The notes beneath the pieces were generated by a model. The model was not told where the DNA came from and made no database searches. It saw nothing but the letters and a program-made list of their open reading frames with translations. A stretch of 63,968 nucleotides of DNA from Maritimibacter alkaliphilus HTCC2654 (GTDB taxonomy: Bacteria > Pseudomonadota > Alphaproteobacteria > Rhodobacterales > Rhodobacteraceae), in contig NZ_CH902578.1 of NCBI RefSeq assembly GCF_000152805.1, positions 3,252,877 to 3,316,844 of the forward strand. Reading direction: 5' to 3'. The position numbers were made by a program, and so were the translations under genes. How positions within the stretch are numbered: the stretch's first letter is position 1; the number at the start of each line of letters is the position of its first letter. Below, piece by piece: positions 16,897 to 25,032 of the stretch.

Positions 16897-17376
16897 ATGA
16901 AACGCATCCTTATTGGCGCGCTGACCGCCGCCACCTTCGCTCTGCCCGCCATGGCCGGCAGCGAGATCACCATCACCGACGCCTATGCCCGTGCCGCCGG
17001 CGCCTCTGCCATGGCGGGGGCCGCGTTCTTCGTCATCGAGAACACCGGCGACGTGGACGACCGCCTGATCGGCGCGCGTTCGGACATCGCCGCCAAGGTC
17101 GAGCTTCACACGCATATCGAGGGTGAGGGCGGGGTCATGCAGATGCGGCAGGTGGAAGACGGTTTCCCGGTCGCGGCCGGGTCCAGCCACGTGCTTCAGC
17201 GCGGCAGCGACCACGTCATGTTCATGGGGCTGAAAGCACCGATGGAACAGGACGCCACCGTCACGGTCACCCTCGTGTTCGAGAAAGCCGGAGAGATCGA
17301 GGTGGACATTCCCGTCGATCTCGAGCGGCAGCCGAACATGGGCGGCATGAACCACGGGTCCATGGGGTCGAACTAG
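16897..17376 (+). CDS. Periplasmic copper chaperone PCu(A)C
   Basis: The 159-residue protein has a signal peptide ending AMA and the DUF461/PCu(A)C fold. The copper-binding set is visible as H71, M81/M83, H106 and M108 (HVMFM). These proteins deliver Cu(I) to the CuA site of cytochrome oxidase in the periplasm. The C-terminal tail NMGGMNHGSMGSN is rich in Met and His, a second likely Cu-binding site found in some family members. CAGGAG sits 8 bases before the ATG. Its TAG stop overlaps the stop of the convergent sirtuin gene by three bases. Confidence 0.92.
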   Translation: MKRILIGALTAATFALPAMAGSEITITDAYARAAGASAMAGAAFFVIENTGDVDDRLIGARSDIAAKVELHTHIEGEGGVMQMRQVEDGFPVAAGSSHVLQRGSDHVMFMGLKAPMEQDATVTVTLVFEKAGEIEVDIPVDLERQPNMGGMNHGSMGSN

Positions 17377-18059
17377 CGCCCCAGCACCTCGTCCACCCAC
17401 AGGGGCACCACCTGCGATGCCGGGCCATAGCGCCCGGCGTCGAACAGGCCGCGCGCGTCCGTGGGTTCGAGATTGAGTTCGAGCGTCTCGGCGCCGTTCT
17501 GTTTCGCCTCGGTGACGAACCCCGCCGCCGGATAGACGTTGCCCGATGTGCCGATGGCGACGAACAGGTCCACCTCTGCCATCGCGTCGTAGATCCGTTC
17601 CATGTGGTAGGGCATCTCACCGAACCAGACCACGTCGGGCCGCGTCGCCTTGGTCCCGCAGGCGGGGCAGGGATCGTCGACCGACATCTCGTCCGGCGCG
17701 TCCCACCGATGGTCGCAGGCCGCACACAGGGCGCGCGCCAATTCGCCGTGCATGTGGATCACCCCGGTCGCGCCGCCGCGCTCATGCAGGTCGTCGACGT
17801 TCTGGGTGACGAGGATGACGTCTTCGCGCGCCGAGACGAGCTGGCCGAGCGCGACATGCGCCGCATTCGGCGTGGCCCCCCGGCAGTTGGCGCGGCGCGC
17901 GTTGTAGAACGTCTGGACGTGTTTCGGATTGCGCGCGAACCCTTCGGGCGTCGCGACTTCGTTCAGGTCGTATTTCGTCCAGAGCCCGTCCTTGTCGCGA
18001 AACGTGCCAAGACCGCTTTCCGCCGAAATGCCTGCGCCTGTGAGGATGAGGATCGTCAT
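17373..18059 (-). CDS. cobB: NAD-dependent protein deacylase (sirtuin)
   Basis: The 228-residue class III-type sirtuin has GAGISAESG at residues 8-16, TQNVDDLH at 85-92, catalytic H104 in HMHGEL, and a zinc site of C112, C115, C131 and C134. The Y52 and R55 pair (YNAR) is the YxxR mark of SIRT5-like deacylases that remove succinyl or malonyl groups from lysine, so desuccinylase activity is predicted. It uses NAD+ in the cytoplasm. The stop codon overlaps that of the convergent PCu(A)C gene. Length is standard for bacterial CobB. Confidence 0.94.
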   Translation of the reverse strand: MTILILTGAGISAESGLGTFRDKDGLWTKYDLNEVATPEGFARNPKHVQTFYNARRANCRGATPNAAHVALGQLVSAREDVILVTQNVDDLHERGGATGVIHMHGELARALCAACDHRWDAPDEMSVDDPCPACGTKATRPDVVWFGEMPYHMERIYDAMAEVDLFVAIGTSGNVYPAAGFVTEAKQNGAETLELNLEPTDARGLFDAGRYGPASQVVPLWVDEVLGR

Positions 18060-18132
18060 GGGGCGAGACTAGGCCGCTTGACCGGGCGCAGTCCACCAGC
18101 AAGGATCGTGACAAAACGGGGAGGGATATCCG

Positions 18133-18558
18133 ATGAAAGCACCGTGGCATTTGTGGGTCGTGGGCGTGCTGTCGCTTTTGTGGAACGCGGGCGGCGCCTA
18201 TGACTGGGTGATGGCCCATTTCGCGGCGGACAGCTACATGGGCATGATGACCGAGGAACAGCGCGCTTGGTATTCCGACTTCCCGCTCTGGGCCGAGATC
18301 TTCTGGGCGCTGGGCGTCTGGGGCGCTGTGATCGGGTCGATCCTCTTGCTTCTGCGGTCAGGCTTCGCGCAACTGGCCTTCGTCCTGTCGCTGATCGGGC
18401 TGTTGGGCAATACGCTCCACTCGCTCACCAGCATGGGCAACGCGCTGGTCGACATGATGGGGCCGGGGTCCATGGCATTCACGGCTGCGATCATTATCGT
18501 GGCGCTTCTGTTGTGGTTCTACGCCCGCGCGATGGCGCGAAAGCGCGTGCTCCGCTAG
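18133..18558 (+). CDS. Four-helix integral membrane protein, unknown function
   Basis: The 141-residue protein has hydrophobic segments at about 5-25, 50-75, 80-97 and 112-135, with a periplasmic or cytoplasmic loop rich in Met and acidic residues (MGMMTEEQRAWYSDFP). It resembles small uncharacterised inner-membrane proteins of Alphaproteobacteria. GGAGGG lies upstream of the ATG. It stands alone between the sirtuin, which is divergent, and an enol-lactonase-like gene 78 bases downstream. No function can be given. Confidence 0.75.
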   Translation: MKAPWHLWVVGVLSLLWNAGGAYDWVMAHFAADSYMGMMTEEQRAWYSDFPLWAEIFWALGVWGAVIGSILLLLRSGFAQLAFVLSLIGLLGNTLHSLTSMGNALVDMMGPGSMAFTAAIIIVALLLWFYARAMARKRVLR

Positions 18559-18635
18559 TCCCTTGTCCCGGCCCCGACGGGGCGTGACCTTTCAATTTCC
18601 GTGCCGGGCCGCGACGTTCGGAGCGAGGAGGATTC

Positions 18636-19430
18636 ATGCAGATCGCAAGGCTCGCGGATATCCGTGTCCACTATGACGACAGGGGGCCCAAGGACGGCCC
18701 GACCGTGTTGTTCGCCAATTCGCTGGGCACGGATTTCCGGCTTTGGGATCGGGTGGTCGCGCGGCTGCCGGACCATCTGCGCCTGATCCGATACGACAAG
18801 CGGGGTCACGGGCTGACGACGGCGCCGGACGGTCCCTATTTCATGGGTGACCTCGTCCAGGATGCCGCGCGACTGCTCGACCATCTGAAGGTGCGCGACG
18901 TGGTGGTCGTGGGCCTGTCCATCGGCGGTTTCATCGCGCAGGGGCTGGCGGCCGAACGGCTCGACCTGATCCGCGCGATGGTGCTGTCGAACACGGCCGC
19001 CAAGATCGGCACCACGGCAATGTGGGAAGAGCGGGTGGCGACGGTCCGTCGAGACGGGGTCGAGGCGCTGGCGGACGCGACGATGGAGCGGTGGTTCGGC
19101 CGGAAGTTCCGCGACAGCGACCCGGATACGGTCGAGGCTTTCCGCAACATGATGGTGCGCCAGCCGGTGGAAGGTTACGCGGGCTGCGCCGCCGCCATCG
19201 GCGAAAGCGATCTTTACGAGTCCACCGCGCGGCTCAAACTGCCGACACTCGGGATCGCCGGGTCCGAGGACGGGTCGACGCCGCCCGATCTGGTGCGCGA
19301 GACGACCGAACTGGTCGCAGGGTCCAAGTTCCACCTCATCCGCGGGTCCGGGCATCTGCCCTGCGTCGACAACCCGGACGAATACGCCCGGGTGCTCACC
19401 ACATTCCTCACCGAGATAGGACATATCTGA
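18636..19430 (+). CDS. pcaD: Alpha/beta hydrolase, 3-oxoadipate enol-lactonase type
   Basis: The 264-residue protein matches PcaD: oxyanion region FANSLGTDFRLWD, RYDKRGHG, nucleophile elbow GLSIGG, and C-terminal GSGHLPCVDNP with the catalytic His. PcaD hydrolyses 3-oxoadipate enol-lactone in the beta-ketoadipate pathway. No other pca genes are nearby, so the substrate could be different. GGAGG precedes the ATG. Its stop overlaps the start of the next hydrolase (ATGA), so the two are translationally coupled. Confidence 0.8.
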   Translation: MQIARLADIRVHYDDRGPKDGPTVLFANSLGTDFRLWDRVVARLPDHLRLIRYDKRGHGLTTAPDGPYFMGDLVQDAARLLDHLKVRDVVVVGLSIGGFIAQGLAAERLDLIRAMVLSNTAAKIGTTAMWEERVATVRRDGVEALADATMERWFGRKFRDSDPDTVEAFRNMMVRQPVEGYAGCAAAIGESDLYESTARLKLPTLGIAGSEDGSTPPDLVRETTELVAGSKFHLIRGSGHLPCVDNPDEYARVLTTFLTEIGHI

Positions 19431-20143
19431 TGGCGCATTTTCTGCTTGTTCATGGCTCGAACCACGGGGCTTGGTGCTGGCGCGACGTGGTGCCGGAACT
19501 CGAGGCGCGTGGGCACACGGCCACCGCGCTCGACCTGCCGTCGCATGGTGCTGACAAAACCCCCATCGCTGAGGTCACGCTGGATGCGTATGCCGACAAG
19601 ATCCTCGCCGCGCTCGACGGTCCGACCATCCTCGTCGGCCATTCGGCGGGCGGCTACGCGATCACGCAGGCCGCCGAACGCGATCCGACCAACGTGGCGG
19701 GCCTCGTCTTTCTGACCGCCTATGTGCCGCAGCCGGGCAAGAGCCTTGTCGATATGCTGGGCGAGGCGCCCGAGCAGCCGATGAAAGGCGCGTTCGACAT
19801 GGCGCCCGACAAGAAGAGCTTTCGGTTCAAGCCGGAATTCCTGACCCGCGCGCTCTACGGCGACTGTCCCGAGGGCACTTATGACTACGCGATGGCGCAT
19901 ATCGGCTGGCAGCCGCTTTCGACCCAGACCGTGCCCGCCACTCTGACCGGGGCCTCTGATACCGTGCCGCGGCGCTATATCTTCTGCACCGAGGATCGCG
20001 CCATACCGCTCGCCCATCAGAAACAGATGGCGGCCGGGTTCAGCGCGGACGAGACCTTCGACCTCGCCACCGGGCATTCCCCGTTCTTTTCGGCCCCCGG
20101 ACCGTTGGCCGACATCCTCGACCGGATCGCGAACGCCACGTAA
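19430..20143 (+). CDS. Alpha/beta hydrolase, salicylate-esterase/HNL-like
   Basis: The 237-residue protein has the compact fold of plant-type esterase and hydroxynitrile-lyase relatives: LLVHGSNHGAWCW at the N-terminus, elbow GHSAGG, LVFLTAYVPQPGKS, a catalytic-Asp region FCTEDRAIPL, and the His in ATGHSPFFSAP. The triad looks complete, so it is likely an active esterase. It starts inside the stop codon of the pcaD-like gene (ATGA). A zinc alcohol dehydrogenase follows 78 bases later. The natural substrate is unknown. Confidence 0.82.
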   Translation: MAHFLLVHGSNHGAWCWRDVVPELEARGHTATALDLPSHGADKTPIAEVTLDAYADKILAALDGPTILVGHSAGGYAITQAAERDPTNVAGLVFLTAYVPQPGKSLVDMLGEAPEQPMKGAFDMAPDKKSFRFKPEFLTRALYGDCPEGTYDYAMAHIGWQPLSTQTVPATLTGASDTVPRRYIFCTEDRAIPLAHQKQMAAGFSADETFDLATGHSPFFSAPGPLADILDRIANAT

Positions 20144-20221
20144 GTCAGTTCGCACTTGCCTTGCCGGGCGAACCGGATCAAAAGCATTTGCGAAACGGCG
20201 TTTCATTTTCGGGAGGGCATC

Positions 20222-21313
20222 ATGGACACCATCAAGGCCGCGGTCTGCCACGAGCACGGCAAGCCGCTCGTGATCGAGGAGATCACCATCCGTCCCCCCG
20301 AAGCCGACGAGATCGAGGTCGAGGTTCACGCGGTCGCGATCTGCCAGTCCGACATTTCCTTTGCCGAAGGCGGGTTCGGCGGTCCGGTTCCAGCCGTCTA
20401 CGGGCACGAAGCATCGGGGAAGGTCACACGGGTCGGGGCGAACGTGCGCGGTTTGGCCGAGGGCGACACGGTCGTCGTCACGCTCATCCGCGCCTGCGGC
20501 CATTGCCCATCGTGCCAGACCGCGCGACCTGTGACCTGCGAAACGCCGTATAACTCGTTGACCGAAGGGCCGCTCAAGACGGCTTCGGGCGATCCGATCT
20601 ATCAGGGGCTGGAAACCGGGGCGTTCGCGGAAAAGGTCGTCGTTCTGGCTTCGCAGGCCGCCAAGATCCCCGACAGCGTGCCGATGGACAGCGCAGCCCT
20701 TCTGGCCTGCGGGGTCATCACCGGGCTGGGGTCGGTGGTCAACGTGGCCAAGGTGCGTCCCGGACAGAACGTGGTGGTGATCGGCGCGGGCGGCGTGGGC
20801 CTCAACGCCATTCAGGGCGCCCGGATCGCAGGGGCGGCGCGGATCATCGCGGTCGACATGACCGAAGACAAGCTCGCCATGGCCAAGGAGTTCGGCGCGA
20901 CACATGGCGTTCTCGGCACCGAGGAAAAGCCGTGGTCTGCGGTCAAAAAATTGACGGGCGGACGTGGGGCGGACGCGGTCTTCGTCACCGTGGGTGTCGC
21001 GCCGGTCTATGATGTTGCGCCCCGCTACCTCGCCCCGGGCGGCGAGGTCATCATGGTCGGGCTGCCGCACGCGACCGAGAAGGCGAAGTATTCGCCGCTC
21101 GGCATGGGCAACGCCAGCCAGGGCATTCAGGGCACGATGATGGGCGACACCGTGATCCGCCGCGACATCCCGTGGATGGTCGATCTGTATGAGCAGGGGC
21201 GGCTGAAACTGGACGAGTTGATCTCGAACCGCTTTTCGCTCGACCAGATCAACGAGGCGATCGCGAGCACCAAGTCGGGCAGCGCCAAGCGCAATGTGAT
21301 CGTGCTGAAGTAA
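20222..21313 (+). CDS. Zinc-dependent alcohol dehydrogenase
   Basis: The 363-residue medium-chain dehydrogenase binds catalytic zinc through Cys in ICQSD, His in YGHEASG and Cys in LLACGVITG. A second, structural zinc is bound by the cysteines of RACGHCPSCQTARPVTC. The Rossmann fold shows VIGAGGVGLNAIQGA and an acidic residue in AVDMTEDK that favours NAD. The length fits the class III-like/Zn-ADH group. GGAGGG precedes the ATG at 20222. The substrate is unknown; it may act with the two hydrolases upstream. About 320 bases without a gene follow. Confidence 0.88.
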   Translation: MDTIKAAVCHEHGKPLVIEEITIRPPEADEIEVEVHAVAICQSDISFAEGGFGGPVPAVYGHEASGKVTRVGANVRGLAEGDTVVVTLIRACGHCPSCQTARPVTCETPYNSLTEGPLKTASGDPIYQGLETGAFAEKVVVLASQAAKIPDSVPMDSAALLACGVITGLGSVVNVAKVRPGQNVVVIGAGGVGLNAIQGARIAGAARIIAVDMTEDKLAMAKEFGATHGVLGTEEKPWSAVKKLTGGRGADAVFVTVGVAPVYDVAPRYLAPGGEVIMVGLPHATEKAKYSPLGMGNASQGIQGTMMGDTVIRRDIPWMVDLYEQGRLKLDELISNRFSLDQINEAIASTKSGSAKRNVIVLK

Positions 21314-21635
21314 GGTCTGTTCCGGCGCGGCTCGTCCGTCAGGGTGAAGAGGCGCGAAGCGAGATTGTGCGCTGTTCCCGACCTTTCCCGGGGCGGCCTC
21401 GTCATACGACGGCGCATCCCTCTGGGAGCGAAAAACACGATGAACGCCTGCGGGACGCACCGCCCGCAAACCGCGCAGATGCAGCCGCGATTAGCGTCGC
21501 GCACATAGTAGGGGTGCGGGCGAAATCGACTTCCAGGGCCAGACGAATCTTGCCGACCGGGAAAGGCACGATAAAACAGGGGGATGAGACAAATAGACTT
21601 TGGTTCGCCCGAAAATCACGTTAGGCACGTTTGCG
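21314..21635. other. Gene-free interval, probable promoter region
   Basis: No convincing coding frame, tRNA or strong hairpin is seen in these 322 bases. The last 100 bases are comparatively AT-rich (ATAAAACAGG, then GACAAATAGACTTTGG) and probably hold the promoter of the cyclic-nucleotide operon downstream. Confidence 0.4.
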
Positions 21636-22352
21636 ATGATCGCGTTTGACACACTCACCCCTTTGGCGCTTGCAGGATTTCTGGGTGTCGTGCTCTACGT
21701 CGGCGCCTATGCCATGCTCGCCTTCGGGGCCATTCGCGGAAATGGCTACGTCTATCCGGCTTTGAATCTGGTCGCGAGCCTTCTGGTCCTCGCCGGTCTC
21801 GCGGACGCCTTCAACTGGCCGGCGGCGGCGCTTCAGATCGGCTGGGCGGCGATTTCGGTCTTCGGCATCGTGCGTATCTACCTTCAGAACTCCCGGCTCA
21901 ACTTTTCCGAAGAAGAGCAGACGCTCATCGCCTACGGGCTGCCCCGGATGTCGAAGCCGACCGCGCGCAATCTGCTCAATCGGGGTGTCTGGGTGAATGC
22001 CGAGCCGGGCACGATCCTGACGGCCGAGGGCGAATGTGTGACGCATCTGCACTTCATGCTGCACGGGTCGGCAGCGGTGAAATCGGGCGGGGCCGAGATT
22101 GCCGAGATCAAGCGCGGTTTCGTGGGCGAGATGAACGTGATGGAAGCGGCGCCCGCCTCGGCCACGGTCACGGTCGCCGAGCCGTCGCGCATCTTCACCG
22201 TCTCCGGCACCACGCTGCGGTCTCTGGCCGAAAGCGATGCGGATTTCGCGTCGAGCCTGTCCGTTCATCTGGCACGCTCGACCAAGGAAAAGCTGATCGA
22301 AGCGAACCGCAAGCTGTCTGCGCCGGCCAGAACCCCGGACCATGTCGACTGA
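21636..22352 (+). CDS. Membrane protein with cyclic-nucleotide-binding (Crp-like) domain
   Basis: The 238-residue protein has three hydrophobic segments in the first 80 residues, then a soluble cyclic-nucleotide-binding beta-roll from about 105 to 215 (GTILTAEGECVTHLHFML, then FVGEMNVMEAAPASATVTVAEPSRIFTV). No helix-turn-helix is visible, so it is not a Crp/Fnr transcription factor. The phosphate-binding cassette is degenerate: GEMNV replaces the usual GExA and the Arg is not evident, so ligand binding is uncertain. It overlaps the start of the SulP-like gene by 11 bases. I chose ATG at 21636; a TTG at 21600 is an alternative. Confidence 0.75.
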   Translation: MIAFDTLTPLALAGFLGVVLYVGAYAMLAFGAIRGNGYVYPALNLVASLLVLAGLADAFNWPAAALQIGWAAISVFGIVRIYLQNSRLNFSEEEQTLIAYGLPRMSKPTARNLLNRGVWVNAEPGTILTAEGECVTHLHFMLHGSAAVKSGGAEIAEIKRGFVGEMNVMEAAPASATVTVAEPSRIFTVSGTTLRSLAESDADFASSLSVHLARSTKEKLIEANRKLSAPARTPDHVD

Positions 22353-24519
22353 CGTTCAAGGCAGGGTGCCGCTACCAAGACGCGCACTCGCCGGTGTCGT
22401 CATGGGTTTCGACAATCTGGGCCGTTGCGTCGCGCTGGCGAGCCTCGTGTTCACCGGCAGTCTGGTGGCTGGTGCGCCGCTTTCCATCGTCCTGTTTCTT
22501 CTGAGCGGGATCGTCGGGACCGGAACGCTCCTGCTCAACCGTTACTTCGTCGGGCCCGCGTTCTCGAACGTGCAGAACACCACCGTCGCGATCCTGCTGC
22601 CCGCGGTCGTGATGGTCGGCGCGTTCGACATGCCAGACGAGGCGCGGATCGTCACGGTGTTCGCCCTTCTCGGGGTGACCGCCGTTCTCGCCGGGATCGC
22701 CATGCTCGTGATCGCGACGATGGGGTGGAGCCGGTATGTCCAGCTGATCCCGTTCCCGGTTTCGTCCGGCTATCTGGCCGCGACCGGGGCGCTTCTGATC
22801 GTGTCGGCGCTGCGCATGGTCTGCCCCCCCGACCTTTGCATGTCGGGCGTGACCGGGCCGATCTCGCCCGCCGAGGCATGGCTCGTCGCGCTCACGCTCG
22901 TGACCGCCGCGATCTTCTTCCTCGCGATCCGTATATGGCCGAACTACGGGCTGGTGGGGGCGCTGTTCACTGTGCTCGCGGGGTTCTACATCGCGTTGAG
23001 CGTGCTGGGCATCGGCATCGGCGAGGCGCGGGGCGTCGGGCTGCTGCCCGCCATCGACCCGTCCCGCGTGCCGCTCGACCTGCACGCCGACATGATCCGC
23101 GCTGTGCGCTTCGACCTCATTCTCGACGCCGCGCCCGTCATCGTCGCCGCCGTCATCGTCAGCCTGTTTTCCGCGATGCTCAACATCACCGGGGTCGAAC
23201 TGGTCCTGCGTCGCGACATGAACACCGTGCGCGAGCTCAAACGCGAGGGTGCGATCAACATCGCAACGGGCCTGCTTGGAAGCACGGTGAATTTCCTCAG
23301 TTCGTCAAACACCACCGCCGCGCTTCTTCTGGGCGGGCAGGGGCGCGTGACGGGTGCCGTCACCATTGCGGTCCTCGCCCTCGGCATGGTGTTCGCGCGT
23401 CCGATCCTCGCTTTCGTGCCGCCCTTCCTGACCGCCGGGCTGCTGGTCTTTTTCGGCGTGTCGATCTTCAACCGTTGGTGGCTGGGCACGCGCGCCCAGC
23501 ACTCGCTTGCCGAGTGGCTGCTGGCCGGGGCGATCGTCCTCGCTTCGGTCACGATCGGGATGCCCGCCGCCGTCGTTCTGGGCCTGACCGCGGCGTCGGT
23601 GATCTTCGTGATCTCCTATGCCCGTCTTCCGGTCGTGCGCGCCGTGTCCGACCTGACCGTGACGCGCTCCACCGTGGATCGCGGGCGCAAACAGGCGAAG
23701 TATCTCAAGAAACACGGCCACGCGGTCGGGGTCGTCGCCTTGCAGGGGTTCCTGTTCTTCGGCTCCATCGAACGGCTGATTTCCCGTGTCCGCGACCTGC
23801 TGGACAGTCAGGGGGATCTGACGACCGTGATCCTCGATTGCAGCCGGGTGAGCCGTATGGATGCCTCCTCCATGGCCGCGCTCGAAAAGCTGGACATCCT
23901 TGCCCAGAGCCGTGGCGTGAAGGTCGTTCTGGCGGAACTGAACGCCGACACGGTGCGCGAGGTGACGCGCAGCGGCGTGATCGGCCCCGACAGCAACCTG
24001 TCGTTCGCCAAGACCACCGATATGGCGCTCGAGGCGGCCGAGGATGCGCTGATCGCCCGGATGAAGCCCGCCGACGCGCAGGATGACGCTTTGTCGTCGC
24101 TCGTCTCGTTGCTGGGCGACGCCGGGGCGGCGGAGCGCCTGTTCGCCCAGATGGAGCGCGAGGTGGTTGCCGCAGGCACGCGGATCGTCACGCAGGGCGA
24201 GACGTCGGGCGATGTCTACCTGTTGGAAAGCGGGGCGCTTTCAGTGTCGATCCGCACCTCGGACGGCCACAGCATCCGGGTTCTGAAACAAAGGCCCGGC
24301 GCCATTGTGGGCGAGATCGCGGCCTATGCGGGCATCCCGCGCACGGCCGATGTCATTGCCGACGCGGATTCGGTCGTTTACCGTCTGAGCGAGAAAAAGG
24401 TGCGGGAGTTGCAGGACACGGCTCCGACACTGGCGGCCCATTGGCACAAGGCCATGGCGGCGGGGCTGGCGGAAAAACTCGACCGCACGAACAAGATACT
24501 GGGGCAAAGGGCATCATGA
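22342..24519 (+). CDS. SulP-like transporter with STAS and cyclic-nucleotide-binding domains
   Basis: The 725-residue protein joins three parts. Residues about 10-420 form the membrane core of the SLC26/SulP family (10-14 segments, with FPVSSGYLAATGA and SSSNTTAALLLGG). About 450-560 is a STAS domain (VILDCSRVSRMDASSMAALEKL). About 580-715 is a cyclic-nucleotide-binding roll (ETSGDVYLLESGALSVSI, then GAIVGEIAAYAGIPRTADVIA) with the GEIA and RTA parts of the phosphate-binding cassette. SulP proteins carry sulfate, bicarbonate or other anions across the inner membrane. The cassette in this copy looks competent, so cAMP or cGMP could gate transport. It lies between a degenerate relative and DUF3307, with overlaps at both ends. 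Confidence 0.88.
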   Translation: MSTDVQGRVPLPRRALAGVVMGFDNLGRCVALASLVFTGSLVAGAPLSIVLFLLSGIVGTGTLLLNRYFVGPAFSNVQNTTVAILLPAVVMVGAFDMPDEARIVTVFALLGVTAVLAGIAMLVIATMGWSRYVQLIPFPVSSGYLAATGALLIVSALRMVCPPDLCMSGVTGPISPAEAWLVALTLVTAAIFFLAIRIWPNYGLVGALFTVLAGFYIALSVLGIGIGEARGVGLLPAIDPSRVPLDLHADMIRAVRFDLILDAAPVIVAAVIVSLFSAMLNITGVELVLRRDMNTVRELKREGAINIATGLLGSTVNFLSSSNTTAALLLGGQGRVTGAVTIAVLALGMVFARPILAFVPPFLTAGLLVFFGVSIFNRWWLGTRAQHSLAEWLLAGAIVLASVTIGMPAAVVLGLTAASVIFVISYARLPVVRAVSDLTVTRSTVDRGRKQAKYLKKHGHAVGVVALQGFLFFGSIERLISRVRDLLDSQGDLTTVILDCSRVSRMDASSMAALEKLDILAQSRGVKVVLAELNADTVREVTRSGVIGPDSNLSFAKTTDMALEAAEDALIARMKPADAQDDALSSLVSLLGDAGAAERLFAQMEREVVAAGTRIVTQGETSGDVYLLESGALSVSIRTSDGHSIRVLKQRPGAIVGEIAAYAGIPRTADVIADADSVVYRLSEKKVRELQDTAPTLAAHWHKAMAAGLAEKLDRTNKILGQRAS

Positions 24520-24896
24520 CACCGGCTTTCGTTCTGCTCATCCTGCTGCTCTTGCAGTTCAAGCATCTGCTGGCGGACTATGTCTGGCAGAACGGCTGGA
24601 TGATCGCGAACAAGGGCAATTACGGCCATCCCGGCGGGTTGGCGCATGCGGGCCTTCATGCGCTGTTGACCGTGATCGTGCTGGTCGTGACCGGCTTCGC
24701 GCTGTGGCCGATCCTGATCCTCGGCCTTCTGGAATTCGCGATCCACTATCACATCGACTTCGCCAAGGACCGGATCACGCGGGTGCGCAAGCCGGACCCG
24801 AAGAAGCGCGAATACTGGGTGTTTCACGGCATAGACCAGTTCTGCCATCAGGTGACGCTCGTCGGAGTCGTCGCCGCGCTCTTGTGGTTTGGCTGA
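24516..24896 (+). CDS. DUF3307 membrane protein
   Basis: The 126-residue protein is a DUF3307 member: LLLQFKHLLADYVWQN, then a GHPGGLAHAGLHALLT stretch with conserved His, three to four membrane segments, and IHYHIDFAKDR near the middle. The conserved Asp and His cluster inside the membrane hints at a metal or substrate site, but the function of the family is unknown. The ATG overlaps the stop of the SulP-like gene (ATGA), so it is translated with the cyclic-nucleotide operon. Confidence 0.85.
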   Translation: MTPAFVLLILLLLQFKHLLADYVWQNGWMIANKGNYGHPGGLAHAGLHALLTVIVLVVTGFALWPILILGLLEFAIHYHIDFAKDRITRVRKPDPKKREYWVFHGIDQFCHQVTLVGVVAALLWFG

Positions 24897-25032
24897 CACA
24901 GACGGGGCGGGCCTGACCGGGAGTCGAAAGCAGGTTTGCACCCAACGGGCAAATCCATATTCTTTCACGAGTATTTGCAAGTTTGAGATTCTGCCGCATG
25001 GAAGTCTGCCCGTGCGGCGAGGGGAGACAGGG

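Noticed and set aside
19214-21469. Very long minus-strand open frame (about 750 codons) over the hydrolase and dehydrogenase genes
   Set aside because: Its translation has no domain and the plus-strand genes carry complete motifs and ribosome sites.
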